From: Cytobacillus firmus DS1
GTDB taxonomy: Bacteria > Bacillota > Bacilli > Bacillales > Cytobacillaceae
NCBI RefSeq assembly: GCF_000565285.1
Contig: NZ_APVL01000008.1
Span: 176,023 to 240,022 of the forward strand
Length of the DNA: 64,000 nucleotides
Reading direction: 5' to 3'
How positions within the stretch are numbered: position 1 is the first letter of the stretch; the number at the start of each line of letters is the position of its first letter. A model generated the notes under the pieces. That model was not told the DNA's origin. It did no database searches and saw only the letters and a list, made by a program, of their open reading frames with translations. The position numbers were made by a program, and so were the translations under genes. This document shows, one piece after another, positions 1 through 9,710 of the stretch.

Positions 1-600
1 CGCTGTCTGGATCAGGCTGCTGCCCAAAAAATGATGCATGCCATTGATACCGCAAAGGAAAATGGCGATTCCATTGGTGGAATAGTGGAGGTTATTGTTG
101 AAGGAATGCCTCCGGGAGTTGGAAGTTATGTACACTATGACCGAAAGCTTGATTCGAAGCTTGCAGGTGCAATGGTGAGCATCAATGCTTTTAAAGGTGT
201 GGAGTTTGGCATAGGTTTTGAGGCCGCAAGGAAGCCTGGAAGTGAAGTTCATGATGAAATCGCATGGGAACCGGATAAAGGCTATTATCGGAAAACGAAC
301 CGCCTTGGCGGCTTAGAAGGGGGTATGTCAACGGGAATGCCTATCGTCATCAGAGGAGTAATGAAACCAATACCGACTCTCTATAAACCGCTGCAAAGTG
401 TCGATATTGAAACAAAGGAACCCTTCTCAGCAAGCATAGAGCGTTCTGACAGCTGTGCAGTACCGGCAGCTGCAGTCGTTGCAGAAAATGTGATTGCCTG
501 GGAACTGGCTTCAGCTATTGTGGATCAGTTCTATTCTGACCGGTTTGAAACTTTAAAAGCTTCGGTGGAACAGCAAAGGCAATTTGCGAGGGAGTTTTAA
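1..600 (+). CDS. aroC: Chorismate synthase, C-terminal part (5' end outside window)
   Basis: The frame is open from base 1, so the first ~190 residues of this ~390-residue enzyme lie outside the window and 199 are visible. AroC removes phosphate from EPSP to make chorismate, using reduced FMN. The family motif [19 protein letters not shown] is at about residues 97-115 of the visible part, and a conserved SDSCAVPAA stretch follows near the end. Its TAA shares one base with the ATG of aroB, which indicates translational coupling. Bacillus literature often calls this gene aroF. Identification is secure; only the missing start limits the entry. Confidence 0.95.
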   Translation, partial: RCLDQAAAQKMMHAIDTAKENGDSIGGIVEVIVEGMPPGVGSYVHYDRKLDSKLAGAMVSINAFKGVEFGIGFEAARKPGSEVHDEIAWEPDKGYYRKTNRLGGLEGGMSTGMPIVIRGVMKPIPTLYKPLQSVDIETKEPFSASIERSDSCAVPAAAVVAENVIAWELASAIVDQFYSDRFETLKASVEQQRQFAREF

Positions 601-1676
601 TGAAAAGGATTTTAATCAAAACACCTGACAGGACCTATCCGGTTCATATAGGGACTGCAGCGATTGAGGGATTGGGATCATATATTAAAGATACTTTTCC
701 CGCCTTGACGAATGTAATGATCATCACGGATGAAACGGTTCGTGACTTACATCTGCCAAAGCTGAAAGCAGCACTTGCGGGGATGGAGGCAAAAGTCTGT
801 ACAGTGCCGAGCGGCGAGAAAGCTAAAACCTTTGAAGTTTACTACCGATGCTTGTCATTTGCCCTTGAGCATAAACTTGACCGAAAATCTCTTATCCTGG
901 CGTTTGGCGGGGGAGCTGTCGGAGATTTGGCAGGTTTTGCGGCTGCCACATTTATGAGGGGGATACCCTTCATTCAGATTCCTACTACCATATTGGCACA
1001 TGATAGTGCTGTTGGAGGAAAGGTTGCCATCAACCATCCATCAGGAAAAAATATGGTGGGGTCTTTTTACCAGCCCCAGGCAGTATTTTATGACCTGGCA
1101 TTTCTTGACTCCCTGCCTCAAAAAGAGATGCGCTCAGGGTTTGCAGAAGTCATTAAGCATAGCCTGATAGATGATATGAACTTTTATTTGAACCTTAAAA
1201 ACAACATTCATACCTTTGAGGGCCTTCCCTCTGGTGAATTAAGTAAGATGCTTACAAAGGGAATAGAGATCAAAGGCAGGATCGTTGCAGAGGATGAAAA
1301 GGAAGCTGGCGTTCGGGCATTCCTGAATTTCGGCCATACCCTGGGCCATGCAATTGAAGCGGAGAAAGGCTATGGAGAGTGGACACATGGCGAATCTGTT
1401 GCAGTAGGAATGCTATTCGCACTTCAATTAAGTAAAACACTGCTGGATCTTTGCTTTGATGTTAATGAATTCAAGCGCTGGCTTGATCAGCTTGGCTACA
1501 AAACAGATCTCCCGGAAGATTTATCACATTCAAAACTGCTTGAGCGGATGAAGCAGGATAAAAAATCAGAAGGCCAGAATGTCCGCTTTGTTCTATTAGA
1601 GGAAGTGGGCAAGCCTGTCATATATCCAGTTTCTGATGACCTGATTTTGCGGGAGCTTGCTCTTTTTACAAAATAA
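600..1676 (+). CDS. aroB: 3-dehydroquinate synthase
   Basis: AroB (358 aa, usual length) converts DAHP to 3-dehydroquinate, the second shikimate step, using NAD+ and a divalent metal. The NAD-binding glycine motif FGGGAVGDLAGF is at residues 102-113. The metal ligands are recognisable as E183 (FAEVIKH), H246 (FGHTLGH) and H263 (THGES). The ATG overlaps the aroC stop by one base, so both are read from one mRNA. aroH follows 64 bases downstream, matching the B. subtilis aroF-aroB-aroH order. Confidence 0.96.
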   Translation: MKRILIKTPDRTYPVHIGTAAIEGLGSYIKDTFPALTNVMIITDETVRDLHLPKLKAALAGMEAKVCTVPSGEKAKTFEVYYRCLSFALEHKLDRKSLILAFGGGAVGDLAGFAAATFMRGIPFIQIPTTILAHDSAVGGKVAINHPSGKNMVGSFYQPQAVFYDLAFLDSLPQKEMRSGFAEVIKHSLIDDMNFYLNLKNNIHTFEGLPSGELSKMLTKGIEIKGRIVAEDEKEAGVRAFLNFGHTLGHAIEAEKGYGEWTHGESVAVGMLFALQLSKTLLDLCFDVNEFKRWLDQLGYKTDLPEDLSHSKLLERMKQDKKSEGQNVRFVLLEEVGKPVIYPVSDDLILRELALFTK

Positions 1677-1740
1677 TTAGGCTTGACTATATGACTAAGA
1701 GATAAAGAGGCTGACAAATCAGCTTTGGGAGGTGCTGCAA

Positions 1741-2115
1741 GTGATTCGAGGAGTGAGGGGAGCCGTCACCGTAGATAAGAATTGTGAAGCTGAGATATTA
1801 GAAGCGACTGAGCTGCTGATCAGGCAAATGATTAAGGAGAATAAGATTGTATCTGATGATGTAGCTTCTGTCTTTATATCCGTTACTGAAGAATTAACAG
1901 CAGCCTTTCCCGCAAAGGCAATGCGTTCAATAGAAGGCTGGACTTATGTTCCAGTCATGTGCATGAGCGAAATACCTGTTGAAGGGTCACTCCCTAATTG
2001 TATCCGGGTTATGATGCATGTGAATACAGATGAACCTCAGCAGAATATCCGCCATATTTATTTGCGTGGAGCCATTAAGCTTCGGCCAGATCTAAACACC
2101 ACGAACTCTCCTTAA
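1741..2115 (+). CDS. aroH: Chorismate mutase, AroH type
   Basis: Monofunctional chorismate mutase (124 aa) that rearranges chorismate to prephenate for Phe and Tyr synthesis. The active-site residues known from B. subtilis AroH are present: R6, C74, E77, R89 and Y107. A GTG at 1741 is chosen because GGGAGG (1727-1732) lies 8 bases upstream and the protein then starts MIRGVRG like the family; a GTG at 1732 would sit on the Shine-Dalgarno itself. The TAA stop lies in the loop of a terminator hairpin. No trp genes follow, unlike B. subtilis. Confidence 0.95.
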   Translation: MIRGVRGAVTVDKNCEAEILEATELLIRQMIKENKIVSDDVASVFISVTEELTAAFPAKAMRSIEGWTYVPVMCMSEIPVEGSLPNCIRVMMHVNTDEPQQNIRHIYLRGAIKLRPDLNTTNSP

Positions 2116-2126
2116 TGGAGAGTTTT
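2104..2126 (+). terminator. Hairpin overlapping the aroH stop codon
   Basis: An 8-bp stem, AACTCTCC (2104-2111) with GGAGAGTT (2117-2124), encloses a loop holding the aroH stop (2113-2115). The U-run is short (TTTT), so termination may be partial. It separates aroCBH from hisC-tyrA-aroA. Confidence 0.6.
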
Positions 2127-2201
2127 GTGATAATATAGGAGCAGATCAAAAACGCTTTAATACGATAATTAGTGAAAGTGATAAAAAAGAGGTGGATTTG
2201 A

Positions 2202-3302
2202 ATGAAATGGAAGGAACAGCTGTTGAATTTAACTCCTTACCAGCCGGGAAAATCAATTGATCAAGTAAAAAAGGAATACGGACTGGATAAAATAGTTAAG
2301 CTTGCTTCAAATGAAAATCCTTTTGGATGCTCTGAAAAAGTTCTTTTTACGATGAATCAATCGCCATCATTTTTTGCGATGTATCCCGATGGCTATGCTT
2401 CTGAGCTGAGGTCGGTTTTGGCTGGGCACTTAAGCATACAGGAAGATCAGCTGATTTTTGGCAACGGTTCGGATGAAATTATTCAAATGATTTCCAGAGC
2501 TTTATTAAGTCCGGAAACCAATACTGTTATGGCGGCGCCAACATTTCCGCAATATAGGCATAATGCTGTAATAGAAGGTGCGGAAATCAGGGAAATTCCA
2601 TTAATTGAAGGGGAGCATGATCTTAATGGAATGCTGGCTGCCATCGATGAAAAAACAGCTGTGGTTTGGGTGTGCAGTCCAAACAATCCGACAGGGAACT
2701 ATATAAATGAGTCTGCATTACACTCATTCCTGCAAAAGGTGCCTCAAGATGTATTGGTTGTCCTTGATGAAGCTTATTATGAATATGTCACAGCAGAGGA
2801 TTACTGCAATACATTGGATTTAATCCGGAATTACGAAAATTTGATTGTCCTGCGTACATTCTCGAAAATTTATGGCTTAGCAAGCCTTCGGGTAGGCTAT
2901 GGAATTGCAAATTCTCAAACGATCAAAGCCCTCGAACCGGTAAGAGAGCCATTTAATGTAAACAAGTTTGCTCAGGCCGCCGCTGCTGCAGCCATAGGGG
3001 ATCAGAGTTTCATTGAAGAATGCAGACTGAAAAATCGCGAAGGGCTAGAACAATTCTATGCTTTCTGTGAAGAGCATGGACTGGAATATTACCCTTCACA
3101 GGGAAATTTCATATTAATCAATTTTAATGCCGATTCCGATGAAGTATTTCAATTTTTACTTGAAAAAGGGTATATCGTCCGGTCCGGCAAGGCACTTGGC
3201 TTCCAGGGCTATGTCCGTGTCACGGTAGGTTCAAAGGAACAGAATGATGGTGTGCTTGCCGCAATGGACCAATATCTTGCAAAGCAGGCTGCAGCATTGT
3301 AA
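2202..3302 (+). CDS. hisC: Histidinol-phosphate / aromatic aminotransferase
   Basis: Fold-type I PLP aminotransferase (366 aa). In Bacillus the HisC of this cluster serves histidine synthesis and also transaminates aromatic keto acids. Visible landmarks are N-rich SNENPFG near residue 37, FGNGSDEI near 86, NNPTG at 161-165, D189 and Y192 near the PLP, and the Schiff-base lysine K222 in RTFSKIYG. The ATG follows GAGGTGG. It sits directly between aroH and tyrA. A strong hairpin follows it although tyrA is co-oriented only 96 bases on. Confidence 0.93.
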   Translation: MKWKEQLLNLTPYQPGKSIDQVKKEYGLDKIVKLASNENPFGCSEKVLFTMNQSPSFFAMYPDGYASELRSVLAGHLSIQEDQLIFGNGSDEIIQMISRALLSPETNTVMAAPTFPQYRHNAVIEGAEIREIPLIEGEHDLNGMLAAIDEKTAVVWVCSPNNPTGNYINESALHSFLQKVPQDVLVVLDEAYYEYVTAEDYCNTLDLIRNYENLIVLRTFSKIYGLASLRVGYGIANSQTIKALEPVREPFNVNKFAQAAAAAAIGDQSFIEECRLKNREGLEQFYAFCEEHGLEYYPSQGNFILINFNADSDEVFQFLLEKGYIVRSGKALGFQGYVRVTVGSKEQNDGVLAAMDQYLAKQAAAL

Positions 3303-3345
3303 GCAATTTTTTAGGTTAGCAGTATTAAATACTTTTTTGATATCC

Positions 3346-3380
3346 ATTCAGAGGCATAATGATGCCTCTGAATTATTTTT
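3346..3380 (+). terminator. Strong intrinsic terminator between hisC and tyrA
   Basis: A 12-bp perfect stem, ATTCAGAGGCAT (3346-3357) with ATGCCTCTGAAT (3362-3373), has a 4-base loop and is followed by TATTTTT. It lies within the aromatic cluster, 18 bases before the tyrA start codon, so it should reduce read-through from hisC into tyrA-aroA. Confidence 0.85.
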
Positions 3381-3398
3381 AATAAAGGCGGTGAGAGG

Positions 3399-4505
3399 AT
3401 GAGAGGGAAGATCTTTATTATTGGCCTTGGTTTGATCGGAGGTTCTTTGGCTTTATCAATAAAAAGAAAACATAGTGAAAGCATGATCATTGGCTTTGAT
3501 GTAAATAAAGAGCAGGGGCGCCTTGCCCAAATGCTGGGGGTCGCAGATGAAATTTCTGCTACTATTAAAGATGGGGCAAGGGACGCAGATTTAATTTTAA
3601 TTGCAGCACCTGTACAGGAAACTCAAAAAATTATACATATTTTAAAAGAATGTGAATTGAAAAGGAACGTCATCATTTCGGATGCAGGCAGCACGAAAAA
3701 AGAAATTGTCAGCTGTGCCAAGGTACTAAAGGAAAAAGGAATTACTTTTATCGGAGGGCATCCAATGGCTGGCTCCCATAAGAGCGGTGTCACTGCAGCA
3801 AAAGATTTGCTTTTTGAGAATGCCTTTTATCTGCTCACTCCTGAGGAACATATTTCTCCGGCAGAGATTGAAAGGTTAAAAGAATGGCTCTCAGGGACCA
3901 AAGCGAAATTTCTTACCATAGCTCCCGATGAACATGATTATATAACCGGGATCGTCAGCCATTTTCCGCATATGATAGCTGCTTCCCTTGTCCATCAGGC
4001 AGAAAAAACAAGCCGTTCGCACAAGCTGATTCCAAGACTGGCAGCTGGAGGTTTTAGGGATATTACCAGGATTGCCTCCAGCAGCCCTTCTATGTGGAGG
4101 GATATTCTTCTTCAGAATAAAGAAGTGCTGCTTAAGTTAATGGAGAATTGGCAGGAAGAAATGGAGATAGTAAAATCTATCCTCAAACAGGAAAACAGTG
4201 AGGGTATATTTGAATATTTTTCCCATGCAAAAATGTTCAGGGATGAACTGCCGCAAAAAGAAAAAGGGGCAATTCCTGCATTCTATGATCTGTTTGTGGA
4301 TGTGCCGGACTACCCTGGTGTCATTTCAGAAATCACTGGATATTTGGCTAAGGAAGAAATCAGCATAACGAATATTCGAATCCTGGAGACAAGAGAAGAA
4401 ATTTATGGAGTCCTGGTTATCAGCTTTCAGACTGAAGAGGACCGGGAACGGGCCATTAATTGCTTAGAACAATATACAAGCTATGAAACAACCATCGGTC
4501 TATAG
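3399..4505 (+). CDS. tyrA: Prephenate dehydrogenase with C-terminal ACT domain
   Basis: TyrA (368 aa) oxidatively decarboxylates prephenate to 4-hydroxyphenylpyruvate for tyrosine. An N-terminal Rossmann motif [10 protein letters not shown] (about 8-17) binds the dinucleotide. The catalytic region [12 protein letters not shown] is near 118-129. The last ~75 residues (from [18 protein letters not shown]) form an ACT domain, the usual site of tyrosine feedback inhibition. The ATG follows AAGGCGG. The 3' end overlaps an in-frame upstream extension of aroA that is probably not used. Confidence 0.94.
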   Translation: MRGKIFIIGLGLIGGSLALSIKRKHSESMIIGFDVNKEQGRLAQMLGVADEISATIKDGARDADLILIAAPVQETQKIIHILKECELKRNVIISDAGSTKKEIVSCAKVLKEKGITFIGGHPMAGSHKSGVTAAKDLLFENAFYLLTPEEHISPAEIERLKEWLSGTKAKFLTIAPDEHDYITGIVSHFPHMIAASLVHQAEKTSRSHKLIPRLAAGGFRDITRIASSSPSMWRDILLQNKEVLLKLMENWQEEMEIVKSILKQENSEGIFEYFSHAKMFRDELPQKEKGAIPAFYDLFVDVPDYPGVISEITGYLAKEEISITNIRILETREEIYGVLVISFQTEEDRERAINCLEQYTSYETTIGL

Positions 4506-4548
4506 TGCAGGAGGAAAGACCTTTATAAACCAGCAAAGGGTGATTAAT

Positions 4549-5841
4549 ATGATTCCGGCAAATTTAAGGACAAATCTTAAAGGATTAAGCGGAGAAATTG
4601 CGGTACCAGGTGATAAATCCATATCTCATCGATCTGTGATGTTTGGATCAATTGCAAAGGGAAAGACTGTTGTAACCAATTTCCTGCTTGGTGAGGACTG
4701 CTTAAGTACGATAGCCTGCTTTAGAAAGCTGGGGGTATCTATTGAACAGGAAGGCAATAAAGTTACAATTTTGGGGCAGGGAATGGATGGATTACAGGAA
4801 CCTGCAGGTATTCTGGACGTTGGCAATTCCGGTACAACGATACGCCTTATGATGGGGATTCTGTCTGGCCGTCCGTTCCATTCAGTCCTTGTCGGTGATG
4901 AATCAATCGCAAAAAGGCCGATGACAAGAGTAACCGCGCCACTAAGTTTATTTGGTGCGAAGATTCATGGCAGGAAGAATGGAGAATTTACCCCTTTATC
5001 AGTCATTGGCGGCCCTTTGTCAGGAATAACATATGAGCTTCCTGTCGCCAGTGCACAGGTTAAATCAGCCCTGCTCTTTGCCGGCCTGCAGGCAAGCGGC
5101 GAAACAATCATTATTGAACCTGTGAAGACACGTGATCATACGGAAAGAATGATCACACAATTTGGCGGGCAAGTTGAAGTAGAAGAGCAAAGCATTCGGG
5201 TTAAAGGAGGCCAAACACTGACAGGGACAGAAATTCATGTTCCCGGTGACATATCTTCTGCTGCCTTCTTTCTGGCTGCAGGAGCCATAGTGCCTAATAG
5301 TGAAATTATATTAAAAAACGTTGGACTGAATCCTACAAGAACCGGCATCCTTGAAGTGCTGAAACAGATGGGTGCAGATTTCAGCATTGAGCCGTATGAA
5401 AATGGATCAGCTGAGCCTGCAGGGGATATTACCATCAGAACTTCAAATCTTAAAGGAACCGTTATAGAAGGGGCACTCATTCCCCGGCTGATCGATGAAA
5501 TTCCTATTATTGCCCTTCTCGCAACACAAGCAGAGGGAGAAACAGTAATTAAGGATGCAGAGGAACTTAAAGTCAAGGAAACAAATCGTATTGATACGGT
5601 TGTCAATGAACTCTCAGAGCTTGGAGCCGTGATAACTGCTACAGAAGATGGAATGGTAATCAGGGGAAAATCATCTCTTTCAGGAGGAACTGTCTCAAGT
5701 CATGGAGACCATCGGATCGGCATGATGCTGGCAGTTGCTGCTGCCATTTCAAATGGCGAAGTTCAGCTTCATCAGAAAGAAGCTATTTCTGTATCCTATC
5801 CATCGTTTTTTGATCATTTAGATAGCCTTATTTCAGATTGA
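4549..5841 (+). CDS. aroA: 3-phosphoshikimate 1-carboxyvinyltransferase (EPSP synthase)
   Basis: EPSP synthase (430 aa; called aroE in B. subtilis) transfers enolpyruvyl from PEP to shikimate-3-phosphate. Substrate-binding motifs are GDKSISHRS near the N-terminus, GNSGTTIR near residue 90 and the C-terminal GDHRIGMML. The ATG at 4549 is preferred: AAAGGGTGA lies just upstream and the length matches the family (~428). An earlier in-frame ATG at 4483 would add 22 non-conserved residues and overlap tyrA. It is the last gene of the aromatic cluster; repeat R1 follows. Confidence 0.95.
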   Translation: MIPANLRTNLKGLSGEIAVPGDKSISHRSVMFGSIAKGKTVVTNFLLGEDCLSTIACFRKLGVSIEQEGNKVTILGQGMDGLQEPAGILDVGNSGTTIRLMMGILSGRPFHSVLVGDESIAKRPMTRVTAPLSLFGAKIHGRKNGEFTPLSVIGGPLSGITYELPVASAQVKSALLFAGLQASGETIIIEPVKTRDHTERMITQFGGQVEVEEQSIRVKGGQTLTGTEIHVPGDISSAAFFLAAGAIVPNSEIILKNVGLNPTRTGILEVLKQMGADFSIEPYENGSAEPAGDITIRTSNLKGTVIEGALIPRLIDEIPIIALLATQAEGETVIKDAEELKVKETNRIDTVVNELSELGAVITATEDGMVIRGKSSLSGGTVSSHGDHRIGMMLAVAAAISNGEVQLHQKEAISVSYPSFFDHLDSLISD

Positions 5842-5858
5842 AATACCTTCATTGAAAA

Positions 5859-6056
5859 AAGGCTGTTTTAGCAAGGTACGGGACTTTTTTTATTTTATTT
5901 ACTGAGTTGATTGGAGCGGAAGGTGCGAGACTCCTGCGGGAGTAGCGGGACAGGTGAGACCCCGCAGACGCGCAGCGTCGAGGAGGCTCACCGCCTGCCC
6001 CGCGGAAAGCGAGCATCCTGGAGCGGAAATCAACGGACCCCATTGTTGGCGAAAAC
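5859..6056. repeat. Repeat family R1, copy 1 (palindromic Bacillaceae intergenic repeat)
   Basis: The core 5906-6034 is bounded by inverted GTTGATT (5906-5912) and AATCAAC (6028-6034). Nested inverted pairs include GGTGAG/CTCACC, GACGC/GCGTC and CTCC/GGAG, so the element can fold into a large branched hairpin. Copy 2 at 55025-55282 is nearly identical in the core and also shares flanks (AAGGCTGTTTT upstream, GGCGAAAAC downstream). GC content is clearly higher than the surroundings. I recognise this type of repeat from many Bacillaceae chromosomes; its function is not known to me. It does not look coding. Confidence 0.85.
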
Positions 6057-6080
6057 CATAATTTATACGAAAAGAGCCTT

Positions 6081-6108
6081 GAGCTGTATTCCTGCAGCTC
6101 TTTTTCTG
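6081..6108 (+). terminator. Probable terminator downstream of aroA and repeat R1
   Basis: GAGCTG (6081-6086) pairs with CAGCTC (6095-6100) and is followed by TTTTTCTG. It probably ends the aroA transcript after the R1 element. Confidence 0.55.
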
Positions 6109-6174
6109 TTCAAGCAGTCATATTTATGTGAAAATTTCATAGCTTGTCATAAGACCGTTTAAGAGGGTGGTTTT

Positions 6175-7080
6175 ATGACATATATTATTGAGAATGCAAA
6201 TATTTTAAAGGAAGACAAGCTGTTAAAAACATCAATGCTGATTAGAAATAATGAGATTTCACTGATGCAGGCTGAAATGAAACGGTTTCGGTATACAAGA
6301 ATGGATGCGGGTGCATTTATTATGGCTGCAGGATATGTGGTTCTGGACACATCTATCCCGCTGGAAAAGCCTTTTGCAGAGCTTAAGGAGTATTATATTC
6401 GGGAGTTCATATTAAAAGGATGTACAGCCTTCCTGACAGCTGCGCCTGTAAAGCATGAATATTCTTTGAAGAGTGATCTTAAATGCTTTAAAGCAAGTTT
6501 GTTAAGCAGCCCGATCGATTATATTATTGGTGTTAAAATCCCTGTCCGTCTCCTCACCCCTTCTTTTATGAGAAAATGCAAGAGAGAACGAGTTCCTGTT
6601 GTTTTTGTTGAAATACAGGATGCAAAGGAGCTTGAACAAGTTCCATGGGGATGGCTGCGGGAAGCAATGTTTCCTTATAATTGTCCGCTTGCTCCCATCT
6701 TTGCAGGCAGGAATGAAAAAGAGAAAAGCAGAATAAATACATTATGGACAAAATTGATGCAGGAAGAGAAAATTCCTTCGATGCCGAATGAGCTGATGGA
6801 ACACGAGCCTATATCCCGGTCAGTGCTGTCCAAAGCGGGGATTTACCCTTTAAAAGGGAATATTCATCAGGGCGGGGAAGTCAGTTATAATTTATATGAA
6901 AAGTGTGAAGAAGGTCTTACCGTTGAAGAATCACAGCTGTTTCATTATCATAGAGATAAACTTGCGGTCACTGTCCTGAAAGGAAAAGTGATTAGAGCCG
7001 GACAAGAAGTGATTTTTCGTTCAGGTTCGGGAGAGTATGTTAAAATCAGCACACCAGCTTACTTTAAAATAGCCGATTAG
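6175..7080 (+). CDS. Unrecognised protein resembling a degenerate amidohydrolase
   Basis: A 301-residue soluble protein with no signal peptide. The first ~30 residues (IIENANILKEDKLLKTSMLI) resemble the small N-terminal beta domain of metal-dependent amidohydrolases. AGYVVLDTSIP (about 53-63) stands where those enzymes have a PG-x-D-x-H-x-H metal motif, but no histidines are present. FILKGCTAFL near 77-86 resembles the usual GvTt segment, and the C-terminal VLKGKVIRAGQEV resembles the closing dGkvv strands. I infer a pseudoenzyme; function unknown. It lies between aroA and ypiA, with RBS GAGGGTGG. A different fold cannot be excluded. Confidence 0.45.
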   Translation: MTYIIENANILKEDKLLKTSMLIRNNEISLMQAEMKRFRYTRMDAGAFIMAAGYVVLDTSIPLEKPFAELKEYYIREFILKGCTAFLTAAPVKHEYSLKSDLKCFKASLLSSPIDYIIGVKIPVRLLTPSFMRKCKRERVPVVFVEIQDAKELEQVPWGWLREAMFPYNCPLAPIFAGRNEKEKSRINTLWTKLMQEEKIPSMPNELMEHEPISRSVLSKAGIYPLKGNIHQGGEVSYNLYEKCEEGLTVEESQLFHYHRDKLAVTVLKGKVIRAGQEVIFRSGSGEYVKISTPAYFKIAD

Positions 7081-7099
7081 CATTCGAAAGGAATTTAGT

Positions 7100-8362
7100 A
7101 TGGATAAAGTAAATAAAATCATTACTCTATTAGAAAACGGTCATCATGAAGAAGCCTTGGAGAGCTATCAGCAAATACTGCTGGATGGTTCCCATGAAGA
7201 AAGGTTCCTGCTGGCAGAAGAACTGTTCCAGTATGGGTTCCTTGAGGAATCAAAAGCTTTATACGAACGGCTTCTGGAAGCATATCCGGAGGAAGGAGAA
7301 CTGCTCGTTCTGTTGGCTGAAACACATATTGATCTTGGAAATGAAGAGGAAGCCATCCTTGTCCTTGAAAGAATAAATGAACAGGATCCGAGCTTTCCGC
7401 AGTCGCTTCTCTTATTAGCAGACCTCTATCAAATGGATGGTCTATTTGAGGTCAGCGAACAAAAGCTCCTGAAAGCAAAAAAAATATTGCCTGATGAGAT
7501 AATTGTAGATTTTGCCCTGGGTGAACTTTATGCAGAGCAGGGAAGATTCCTGGAAGCAAAGCGGATATATGAAAATGTTCTCAGGAAAGAGGATATCATT
7601 GCAGGCATAAATGTAAATCAGAGATTGGCGGATATTCTCAGCGCAGGCGGAGCATTTGAAGAAGCCCTTCCATATTACGAAAAAGCGCTAGATGACAAGC
7701 TGGAGATTAATACCCTTTTCAGTTATGCTTTTACAGCGCTTCAAGCCGGCTTTAACCGCACAGCCATTGAAAAATTGACTGAGCTGAAGGAGCTGGACCC
7801 CGAGTATCATTCACTGTATTTATACCTTGCCCAGGCATACGAGCGGGAGGAAGAAGCGGACAACGGCCTGGAAGCGGTCAAGGAAGGCATAAAACAGGAC
7901 GAATTTAACAAAGAACTATTCTTCTATGGCGGGAAGCTTGCCCTGAAAAATGGCAATGAAAAAGAAGCAGAAGATATGTTCAGGCAGGCTCTTGCACTGG
8001 ATCCAGAATATGTCCAGGCGGCCATTCTTTTAAATAAACTTCTTCTCCAGCAGGAAAGATATGAAGATGTAATCGAAATCACCGAAATGCTGAACGAGCT
8101 TGAAGAGCCCCAGCTTATATGGGATTCAGCCGTTGCCTTTCAGCATTTAGAGGAATATTCAGAGGCATTAAACAAATATCAGCTTGCATATACTTTCTTT
8201 AAACAGCAGCCGGATTTCCTTTCGGATTACGGATATTTTTTAGCAGAGGAAGGAAAAAGGGAAGAGGCTGCCGAAATTTTTAATACATTAATCAAACTGG
8301 AGCCTGGCAATGAGGAATATCTGGATGTGCTGCAGCGACTCACGGAAGATTTTCTTGATTAA
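7100..8362 (+). CDS. ypiA: TPR-repeat protein YpiA
   Basis: A cytoplasmic, very acidic 420-residue protein made almost entirely of tetratricopeptide repeats, seen as recurring A/G-Y-E helices such as EEALESYQQIL, EAKRIYENVL, EALPYYEKAL and EAEDMFRQAL. TPR arrays are protein-interaction scaffolds. B. subtilis YpiA has the same length and the same place, after aroA and before ypiB-ypiF-qcrABC. The start ATG follows GAAAGGAAT. The partner is not evident from the sequence; the neighbourhood suggests a link to the bc complex, which is inference. Confidence 0.85.
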   Translation: MDKVNKIITLLENGHHEEALESYQQILLDGSHEERFLLAEELFQYGFLEESKALYERLLEAYPEEGELLVLLAETHIDLGNEEEAILVLERINEQDPSFPQSLLLLADLYQMDGLFEVSEQKLLKAKKILPDEIIVDFALGELYAEQGRFLEAKRIYENVLRKEDIIAGINVNQRLADILSAGGAFEEALPYYEKALDDKLEINTLFSYAFTALQAGFNRTAIEKLTELKELDPEYHSLYLYLAQAYEREEEADNGLEAVKEGIKQDEFNKELFFYGGKLALKNGNEKEAEDMFRQALALDPEYVQAAILLNKLLLQQERYEDVIEITEMLNELEEPQLIWDSAVAFQHLEEYSEALNKYQLAYTFFKQQPDFLSDYGYFLAEEGKREEAAEIFNTLIKLEPGNEEYLDVLQRLTEDFLD

Positions 8363-8437
8363 AAAAGGCAGTTTCTATCCTTTGAATGTAACTTCAGTAA
8401 AACCAAATTTGTCTGTAAGCAGAGGAGGGAATCAAAA

Positions 8438-8983
8438 ATGGCGACCCCTGTATCTGTCAACGAGAAGAAAGATTTTATCCGCTGGTTTTTAAACCATTAT
8501 CAGCTTAAAAGAAGAGAATGTGTTTGGATTCTCAATTATTTGATGAGTCATGACCAGCTTATGGAGAAGGTGCATTTTGTAGAGCAGGCACAGTATTGCC
8601 CAAGAGGCCTGATCATGTCGACCCATTGTGTGGATGAAGTTCCTTTCCGTTTTTACAAAGAGAATGTAATGACCACAGATGCGGAGAAGTCCTTCCATGA
8701 TATCCGCTTAAACAGGGATGAAGAGATTTATATCCAGCTTAATTTCCATGCTTCAAATAAGGCCCATCAGTATGCAGCGGTCATGGAGGAAAATCCCTTT
8801 ATGCCAAAGACACTCCAGATAAACGAAAAGGACCGGCTGATCGCCGAAAGGTTCCTGACAGAAAGCCTGGAAAAGTTCAGAAGAGAGAAACTCCTTGAGC
8901 TCATTGATGAAGCATTGGATAAGCAGGATAAAAAAGCTTTTAACGTTCTGACTCAGCAGCTGAATAAATTAGAAACTACTTAA
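8438..8983 (+). CDS. ypiB: UPF0302 family protein YpiB with C-terminal IDEAL domain
   Basis: A 181-residue cytoplasmic protein. The N-terminal ~110 residues form the UPF0302 domain ([20 protein letters not shown]). The C-terminal ~45 residues (from [20 protein letters not shown]) match the short helical IDEAL domain common in Firmicutes. It matches B. subtilis YpiB in size and position. RBS AGAGGAGG precedes the ATG. Its role is not established to my knowledge. A strong terminator that overlaps the stop codon separates it from ypiF. Confidence 0.88.
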   Translation: MATPVSVNEKKDFIRWFLNHYQLKRRECVWILNYLMSHDQLMEKVHFVEQAQYCPRGLIMSTHCVDEVPFRFYKENVMTTDAEKSFHDIRLNRDEEIYIQLNFHASNKAHQYAAVMEENPFMPKTLQINEKDRLIAERFLTESLEKFRREKLLELIDEALDKQDKKAFNVLTQQLNKLETT

Positions 8984-9016
8984 GCCTTGCTTTTATAAAA
9001 GCAGGGCTCTTATTTT
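8983..9016 (+). terminator. Intrinsic terminator after ypiB
   Basis: A 13-bp stem, AGCCTTGCTTTTA (8983-8995) with TAAAAGCAGGGCT (8996-9008), has one G-U pair and is followed by CTTATTTT. The last base of the ypiB stop begins the stem. Confidence 0.8.
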
Positions 9017-9096
9017 GCCTGCATTCTCTGATTTGAAGCAATCTAATCATTAATGATATATTTAGTAGGGCAAATATATGTAATGGAGTGAATGAT

Positions 9097-9561
9097 ATGA
9101 AATGGATATCACAGGATATCGACATGTTCCTTAAAGAAAAGCAATATGTAGACACTGCTGTTCTGCCGCTCCTTCCTGTATCATTTGGCGATGATATAAA
9201 ACAGTCTGTAGCCATGACAGAATTTATATCGCTTCTAAGTGTGCAGCTTGAACGGCAATTCAGAGGACGTCTGATCATGCTTCCTGGCTATGCCTATCTG
9301 AAATCAGCAGGGGAGGACAGCCTTCTCAGCGGCTTGGGCAACTGGGAAGCAGAATTGAAGGCACAGGGATTTAAGCACATATTCCTTCTAACTTCTGACA
9401 GCATGTGGAAATCACTTGAAGACCGCTTGGAAGGAGGTTTGATTTGGCTGCCATCCCTGCCTCTTGAGCATATGGATGAAAACTATCGAAATTCCATTCT
9501 GGATGACCAGGTGAAGCAGCTGTTGAACTTATTCGTCCAAAAGTGGCAAAATGGTGAATAG
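9097..9561 (+). CDS. ypiF: DUF2487 family protein YpiF
   Basis: A soluble 154-residue protein located directly before qcrA, as in B. subtilis. The ATG at 9097 is preferred over a GTG at 9088, because GGAG (9085-9088) overlaps that GTG and is correctly spaced for 9097; the protein then starts MKWISQDIDMFL, like the family. No catalytic motif is visible. Its conserved place next to the qcr genes suggests a role tied to the bc complex, but this is inference. Confidence 0.8.
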   Translation: MKWISQDIDMFLKEKQYVDTAVLPLLPVSFGDDIKQSVAMTEFISLLSVQLERQFRGRLIMLPGYAYLKSAGEDSLLSGLGNWEAELKAQGFKHIFLLTSDSMWKSLEDRLEGGLIWLPSLPLEHMDENYRNSILDDQVKQLLNLFVQKWQNGE

Positions 9562-9608
9562 TGTGAATGTTAAGACACTCTATTTACATGTTTCGCCAAA
9601 GGATTATA

Positions 9609-9637
9609 TTGACCTTGCATAAAGATTGATATATCAT
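9609..9637 (+). promoter_or_regulatory. Sigma-A-type promoter for qcrABC
   Basis: TTGACC (9609-9614), a 17-base spacer and TATCAT (9632-9637) give a near-consensus vegetative promoter about 75 bases before the qcrA ATG. A strong Shine-Dalgarno (GAGGGGGGA) follows. Confidence 0.75.
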
Positions 9638-9710
9638 TGTTATGTCCTAGTTTTATATTGTGTTGAATTTTGTCCGTTGGACTTAACTTCATAATAGAGG
9701 GGGGAAAAGT

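Noticed and set aside
4483..4548. In-frame upstream start for aroA overlapping tyrA
   Set aside because: No good RBS at 4483, the added residues are not family-like, and the ATG at 4549 has AAAGGGTGA upstream.
5235..5606. Long open frame opposite aroA
   Set aside because: It lies wholly antisense to a well conserved gene, has no RBS and looks like a codon-bias shadow.
5911..6162. Open frame over repeat R1 copy 1
   Set aside because: R1 is a palindromic non-coding repeat; copy 2 does not keep the frame and no RBS is present.
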